Below, piece by piece: positions 58,591 through 64,000 of a DNA stretch of 64,000 nucleotides. Source of the DNA: Lunularia cruciata (taxonomy: Eukaryota > Streptophyta > Marchantiopsida > Lunulariales > Lunulariaceae). Both the position numbers and the translations under genes were made by a program. The notes below the pieces were generated by a model. The model was given only the letters and a program-made list of their open reading frames with translations, had not been told where the DNA came from and ran no database searches. The stretch is from assembly GCA_948567375.1 (NCBI GenBank), contig OX419758.1, positions 16,931,001 through 16,995,000 on the forward strand. Direction: 5' to 3'. The first letter of the stretch is position 1, and each line of letters opens with the position of its first letter.

Positions 58591-59251
58591 TGTGGCACTT
58601 TAGAGCCTATGTATGACTTATGTGTGAGTTGTGCTTCTATAACGTATGATGTTGACAACAATGTATGTTGTGTAGCAATGTATATACACACAACAATTGT
58701 CATGCCATTTGTAGTGCCGCATCTAGATTGCTCGGACACTAGAGTTGTAGTGATAGTAGTTAGAGTTATTTCAATAGTTTCTCAAAGACTACTTTTCGAT
58801 GGACAGATTTTGTGTTTGGGGTACTGACTACATGGTGATGCCCACCATCACTTTGCACCATTTGCACCGTCGAGTGTGCCATTAGCGGGACCGTTATAGT
58901 TTCAGACCTAGCTTGAGTTTAGGGGTATACTTTCAAAGTGCAGCTCCAGAGAGCTCACTTCTTTGATGTTGAGCCTTTGAGTTCCTGGCTATGGTGGATA
59001 GAGGCCGGTGAGCATCACTTGGATTCTCTTAGCTAGAGTGGGTGTGGCTTGACTGTAATCAGTGCCCAGTTATTAGCAGTTTAAAGAGTGATAGATCAAG
59101 TACTAACTGAGTTGAGTGGATTCAAGAGTTGTGAATAATCTGATTATTGTGGCACTTTAGAGCCTATGTATGACTTATGTGTGAGTTGTGCTTCTATGTG
59201 TATGATGTTGATAACAATGTATGTTGTGTAGAGATGTATATACGCACGACA
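58591..59251 (+). repeat. 3' LTR of element P1
   Basis: 661 bases, TGTGGCACTTTAGAG to GCACGACA, preceded by AGGGAGGCAAT as the polypurine tract. P2 has a matching 663-base LTR (62253-62915), and both end at the same base. The first 104 bases recur as the last 104 bases (59148-59251), so the LTR carries a copy of its own start at its end. Confidence 0.75.
59148..59251 (+). repeat. Terminal copy of the LTR's first 104 bases
   Basis: TGTGGCACTTTAGAGCCTAT starts at 58591 and again at 59148. The two repeats match closely to TATATACRCACRACA. The same duplication is in P2 (62253-62360 against 62812-62915). Confidence 0.85.
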
Positions 59252-59379
59252 TGTTAGATCTACTAAGATCAACATTTATCTAATAGTTTTGATCAAAACC
59301 ATGTTGGAGAGATTGCACAATAATAAACACAATTCATCACATTGATTTAGACCAAAGAACCTCTTTTTTGGTTTGAAGA

Positions 59380-60640
59380 ACTTGTTCTATTGATATTGGG
59401 TGAAGATGTGTGGTTGATTTGCAATAATAACACTCCTTCTACCTAACAAGAAGATGTATTCTTTGCTAATGTTAGAGGATTTTTTGGTTGGAGTCATGAC
59501 AAAGATGTTGATGTGATGATTACACAAATAGTAGTAATTGCACATGATGAGGTTATGGACATCAATAACAGCAACAATTATAGCAACATTAGAACAATCA
59601 GCAAGCATGTTCTTTTGGAAAGAGATGTCAAGCTTGAACTTGCAACTAATGAAAGATTTTAGAACACTCCATAAGCTAGTGCTAAGAGTGTCAACAAAGG
59701 AAAAGGAGCACAATGAATAGGGTTATATATTAACTAAGGATCAATAGTTGATTATGGCTTATCCAAGTTATGTTGTATTTGCACTAAATATTGATTGGGT
59801 AATCAATTCTAGAACCACCATTTACATGACCTCATACAAGATTTGTTCAGTTCACTTCAGCTTGTGGAGATTCTATAATTTATGGTGATAAGAGATGATG
59901 AAAAATACCAAATCTAGTTTAAATAATCCTCAAAAGTTTTAACAACATTCTAGACCTTCAAGAATCTGCTGAGAAATAGTAGGGAGGATCTATCCTTTAT
60001 GTGAGATCATATGAAAGAAGAAAGTTTTTATTTGGAGAGTATGATGCCTATGTTTATGATCAAGGCATTCAACAACAAAAGACTTGCAACTATACCCCAC
60101 AATAGAATGAAGTTGTAGAATAGTAGAATCATCACATAGTTGAAGGTGCACATGCTATGTTGAATGAGAAGAATGTACATAGATCATGTTGGATAGAAGC
60201 AATTGCTACTATGGCATATTTGATGAACTAAACTCCTAGCAGTAGTTCACAATCAAACACCAATAAGTAGACTATAAAGCATACTACTCCTTTTTTAAGG
60301 TTTTTGAGGTTGTTTTTTTCCACATAATTTATTAGATGTGTAAGAAATTAGATCCAAAGTAGATAAATATATCTCATTTGATGTGTGCTAGATTTAAAAG
60401 GATAAAATATTATAATAATTTTTAAAAGCAATTTTATGGATATTATTATTGATATTTTAGTCAATGAACCTAAAGCTTAATTTGCATCAATTGAGACTTC
60501 AATTTTGTCAACTCTTGACTTTAGTTCAAAGAGTATATCTATGGTAATCCAATGTTGATGTACTAAAATTAAAAGAATAAGAATAGGTTGTCCTTTCAAG
60601 GATATGGGTTGGAAATGACTAGAATTGAAGAAAAAGTGTC
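59380..60640 (+). pseudogene. Ty1/copia gag-protease-integrase remnant
   Basis: The plus strand, over several frames, gives the protease entry DWVINSRTTIYMTS at about 59793-59835 (usual form WxxDSGAxxHM), then integrase core traces at 60000-60090 and the end (EGAHAMLNEKNVHRSCWIEA, then IATMAYLMN) at about 60140-60230. That is the copia order. No RT part and no LTR are recognised. The region follows directly after the P1 LTR. Confidence 0.65.
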
Positions 60641-62252
60641 ACAATTTATTTATTGTTACATATTGAACCTCTTGGGCAAAAAACTCTCCTAGAAGGGTAT
60701 AATTACCCGCTATAGCACAATGTAGAAAAGAGAAATTAAAATTTCTCTCATGAAAGGTCTATTCCAAATGGTACTCCTGAAGGTGATGGTCCAATTTTCA
60801 CTTAAGGTCAAGCCGCCATAACAATCTTTCCCTCAACCTATGTTATGACTACTACAATCCTTAGGATGATGTTCTACCCTTCCATGAAGTCATCACCCCC
60901 AACAACATTGTAGGTTTGTGGCTGGCTAGAATTTTTTTATATGTGGTACTTCACAATATTCCTAATCAACATACCACTCCAAGCCTTCAGAACCTTAGGG
61001 ACGCAACACCCCATTTATCCACAAATGCACCCTCACACTCTAGTACCTATGTTACTCCTTTGAGTTCCTCACCACTACTCAATCACCATCACGAAACATA
61101 TGTAGCACTAACATCAATGCTCCCAAGATTGTAGATGTCCTCATGCATCCATTGTAGATGACAAAACCCAATTCATGGACACAAAGACATTTAGATCAAG
61201 TATTCATGAAAATAGATGAAAAGATGGAATTTTGAACTTGAATTACTTTGAGGTGAAATCCCTTATACTTTGTACTACACAAGGATGGGGTGGATCCAAT
61301 GCCAAGTGCCACCAAATTCCCCCTATTAACTCTACTCCTATCAGCACTAATCCTAATGTAACTTCCTTATCTTCCTAATTAACTTTTGTGATGATACAGA
61401 ATGCACAGCAGAGCTCCAATTGTATACTTTGCTTGTTGTATTGCTCCACATCATACTTGAGAGAATGATCTTGATGAATTATCTCTTACAAAATTGTATG
61501 TACTATACATGGGTATTACCATGCCAAAGGTCTACACAAGTGACCAACACAAAGGTGTTAACAACATGATCTTATATATTTATTTACAATATCCAACAAC
61601 ACTTAATGCATTGAGCTACCTTCACCTCTACATATTTGAATTAGCCTATTTATCTAATTTGTGGCATCAGTGACTTCTTTCTGCATGGAGTGCTAACACA
61701 TATTGGAACTTGGTGTTGGTATGCTTCCTAAGCTTGTTGTTTGTTGGAGTACACATGTGCCTCCAATGCCTAGATCTCCAACTTCAACTCCTATAATTTT
61801 GTTTGGTGAGTTTGCATTAGGACCAACTTCTGGCTCTTATGATGGTTTGTCATGCTGCTTCTTCAACAATTGTGAGTGTCCACATCCTCTCTACTTTCAA
61901 GGCTTCTTAGATACCATCATTTCTATCTCAATCTATTCTTGCACCTACACACAAAGGATCTATTCTTGATCCTCCTACTCCTTGACCTTCTTGGTTAACT
62001 ATGTGATTCAATGCTTGAATACCCCCTTTAACAAGATGGATCCTCTTTACTTGTGAGGCCCAAAGTCATAGCGCAATCACTTCTTCTTTCATCATGGTAA
62101 TTTCTTCATTTTAAGCTCACATTTGTTCCTCCTATCCCTTCTTGAAATGCACAAATGCTTGATTATGTTGGTTGGCTGCTATCTTCATCACATTGATCTT
62201 GACTTTTGTCAACTTGTACCCTATCTACTGTTCGCTCTTATCTTTTCTTCCA
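60641..62252. other. No gene recognised between the P1 and P2 flanks
   Basis: Short frames only (for example 61703-61969, 62123-62311). On the minus strand, 61960-62240 is Glu/Lys/Gln-rich and may be a faint coiled-coil remnant. I can support no call. Confidence 0.5.
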
Positions 62253-62915
62253 TGTCGTGCATATATACATCGCTACACAACATACATTGCTGTCAACATC
62301 ATACACTATAGAAGCACAACTCACACATAAGTCATACATAGACTCTAAAGTGCCACAATAATCAGATTGCTTAGCACTCTCAACTCAACTCAACTCAGAT
62401 CAGTACTTGATCTGTCACTCTATAAATTGCCAACAACTGGGCACTGATTACAGTCAAGCCACACCCACTCAAGCATAGAGAATCCAGGTGACGCTCACCG
62501 TCCTCTGTCCACCATAGCCAAGAACTCAAAGGCTCAACATCAGAGAAGTGAGCTCTCTGGAGCTCACTTCAAAACTATACCCCCTTGGACTCAAGCTAGC
62601 ACTGAAACCCTAACGGTCCCGCTGACGGCACACTTGACGGTGCAAACGATGCAAAGTGACGGTGGGCCCCACCGTGAAGTCAGTACCCCGAACACCAAAT
62701 CTGACTATCGGAAAGTAGTCCTTGAGAAACTGCTGAAATAACTCTAACTACAATCATTGGAACTCCAATGTCCGAGCAGCTAGATGCGGAACTACAAATG
62801 GCGTGACAGTTGTCATGCGCATATACATCACTACACAACATACATCGCTGTCAACATCATACACTATAGAAGCACAACTCACACATAAGTCATACATAGA
62901 CTCTAAAGTGCCACA
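62253..62915 (-). repeat. 3' LTR of element P2 (minus strand)
   Basis: Inverse of the P1 LTR: starts TGTCGTGCATATATAC on the plus strand and ends GTGCCACA at 62915. It holds the same 104-base terminal duplication. The P1 and P2 LTRs face each other, about 3.0 kb apart. Confidence 0.8.
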
Positions 62916-63083
62916 ATCGCTCCCTAGCTGGCGGTTAGGTCCCTCTAACTCCAGATAGCCATCTACTCTAAGTATATGGTATACTCTCTAATGGGCAAAG
63001 ATCAGGAGGCCGGGTGCTATGGAGCCCCATCGTTAGTCGCCTGTCTGCAATCTATACCATATAAAGAATGAACTAGCTATAGG

Positions 63084-63746
63084 TCAAGTACATCTAGGAC
63101 ATAACCACTGTCCTTGAGGAACCACCATGAGGGGAGGAGTCATACATGCCATATGCCATCCTCTCAAACAGCTATCACACACTAACATAGTAGCAGCTCC
63201 ACCAAAAGAGCCACATAACATACACCTCAAGCCTGCACGTACAAGTGCCAAGCTTGGGTCCATAGTACCATCCATGTTTGGGAGGTGGCATGGCGCACAA
63301 TTGCGCACATGATCCTTCCAAACAACACCATCACGTCCTTCTAACACAAGGACTCTAGATGGCAAAACCTCACGCACTCTCAAGATAGTGCGGCCTATAG
63401 AAACATCAAGTGTCGTCGGTGCTGTCTGCTGTAGATATACATAGTTGCCTGGATGAAATCGACGGATCAAGGGTCTATAACCTCCTCCTCGAATGGTAGC
63501 ATAGCGTAAAGTATCTCTATGTTGAGCAATCGCCAAGTTCTCAAAGGCCATCGGCATCACTCTCCAAAAGATCTCTGCCCGCTGAGAACATGCGCTCATC
63601 CATACATCAGGGTCATCCAAGTCCAAAACTACAATAGCATCTCGACGAATGGCTGCAGGTAAATCTGGATCTTGTCCATAAAGTAGAAAGTATGGAGAGA
63701 AGGATGCTAAGGAGGCTTGCCGGCTGAACCGATAGCCCATGGCCAA
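63084..63746 (-). CDS. Integrase C-terminal region and PHD finger, element P2 (open frame)
   Basis: The 220-codon open frame is cleaner than the P1 copy. It starts in the end of the integrase core (FSPYFLLYGQDPDLPAAIRR), continues with the RRFHPGNYVYLQQ and ILRVREVLPSRVLVLEGRDG blocks (the integrase C-terminal fold), and ends in a full PHD finger: C-M-L-C, CDSC, RGWHMAC and WLCPRC in the last 46 residues (about 63087-63224). The eight zinc ligands and the Trp of the fold are all there. Gly-Trp-His and Pro-Pro fit typical H3-tail readers. The coding start is artificial: the real frame continues upstream, interrupted by stops at about 63765. Confidence 0.85.
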   Translation of the reverse strand: MAMGYRFSRQASLASFSPYFLLYGQDPDLPAAIRRDAIVVLDLDDPDVWMSACSQRAEIFWRVMPMAFENLAIAQHRDTLRYATIRGGGYRPLIRRFHPGNYVYLQQTAPTTLDVSIGRTILRVREVLPSRVLVLEGRDGVVWKDHVRNCAPCHLPNMDGTMDPSLALVRAGLRCMLCGSFGGAATMLVCDSCLRGWHMACMTPPLMVVPQGQWLCPRCT

Positions 63747-64000
63747 CCAAGGTAACTGGAGATCCTAATCTCCCAAGTGGCCTCTCTACAAACCATACTT
63801 TCGCAATCCTCTCTTCATCGTCTGAACCACTCTCTCTGCTAAGCCATCTGCCTCAGGGTGATCTCGAGATGTAGTACGATGATCAATCAAAGCCTTGTCA
63901 CACAAGACTTGAAACTCTCCCAAGAACTCTGTACCCTGATCAGTCAAAACCTCAGCTGGTGCACCAAAATGACTAAGAACTTGATCCAGGAACGAGTAAG
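63747..64000 (-). pseudogene. Integrase core of element P2, cut by the window edge
   Basis: The minus strand has VLTDQGTEFLGEF at about 63915-63955, keeping the catalytic Asp that P1 has lost, then TTSRDHPEADGLAERVVQ at about 63830-63885 with the catalytic Glu. Two TAG codons follow near 63765-63790. RT and any methyltransferase of this copy would lie to the right of the window. Confidence 0.75.

Larger units (their letters stand above)
51080..59251 (+). mobile_element. Element P1: Ty3/gypsy element with DNA methyltransferase and PHD finger
   Basis: Plus-strand order: gag with two zinc knuckles, aspartic protease, C5 DNA methyltransferase, RT, RNase H, integrase, PHD finger, polypurine-like GGGAGG and a 661-base 3' LTR. 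Integrase after RNase H makes it Ty3/gypsy. The extra ~1.3 kb between protease and RT and the PHD finger in the usual chromodomain position are the unusual parts. The 5' LTR is not seen. Each domain has a few stops or frame changes, so it is dead, but every domain can be read. P2 at 62253-64000 is a second copy on the other strand. Confidence 0.85.

Noticed and set aside
63127-63312. Plus-strand frame, mirrored by 58193-58378 on the minus strand
   Set aside because: Antisense shadow of the integrase-PHD end in both copies.
1-64000. CRISPR arrays, bacterial operons or rRNA genes
   Set aside because: No regularly spaced short direct repeats, no ribosome-binding-site operon structure and no rRNA-like sequence were seen; all strong signals are plant retroelements.

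Overview
The window looks like heterochromatic nuclear DNA of a land plant. It is AT-rich and built almost wholly from decayed, nested LTR retrotransposons. I see no complete host gene, no tRNA or rRNA gene and no CRISPR array. Plant Ty3/gypsy chromoviruses with tRNA-Met primer sites, Ty1/copia remnants, and very old elements kept in place despite many stop codons fit a large, slowly purged genome. A gymnosperm is my best guess, but it is an inference.

Layout. 1-1040: antisense piece of a coiled-coil repeat protein. 1176-3125: 5' part of a chromovirus (family E). 3126-17690: two minus-strand chromoviruses (B, C) in an LTR-body-LTR-body-LTR array; C carries a 3.76 kb foreign insert (13267-17024) flanked by a short target duplication. 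17760-18481: RNase H-integrase piece of family E. 18482-25810: family D gypsy array (LTR-body-LTR-body, minus). 25811-29669: plus-strand family D element with an extra zinc-knuckle ORF before gag. 29670-31206 and 37774-38304: another minus-strand D element, split by the best preserved chromovirus, E (31207-37773, both LTRs, 5-bp TSD TACTT). 38305-41190: minus-strand B/C-type element. 41460-43060: plus-strand coiled-coil family copy. 44261-45720: antisense copia. 45721-50040: the only stretch not clearly made of retroelements.

The striking part is 51080-59251 (element P1) and its convergent relative P2 at 62253-64000. P1 is a Ty3/gypsy element whose polyprotein reads gag (two zinc knuckles), aspartic protease, a cytosine-5 DNA methyltransferase domain with DNMT3-like features, reverse transcriptase, RNase H, integrase and a C-terminal PHD finger. 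The PHD finger is free of stops in P2, so it belongs to the family and is not a chance fusion. The element therefore seems to have encoded both a writer of DNA methylation and a reader of histone H3 tails, where chromoviruses carry a chromodomain. Both copies are mutated; the visible stops are mostly of the kind made by C-to-T or G-to-A transitions.

Functionally the window is a graveyard: the genes once served retrotransposition (particle, processing, reverse transcription, integration and chromatin targeting), and almost none looks able to make a full protein now.
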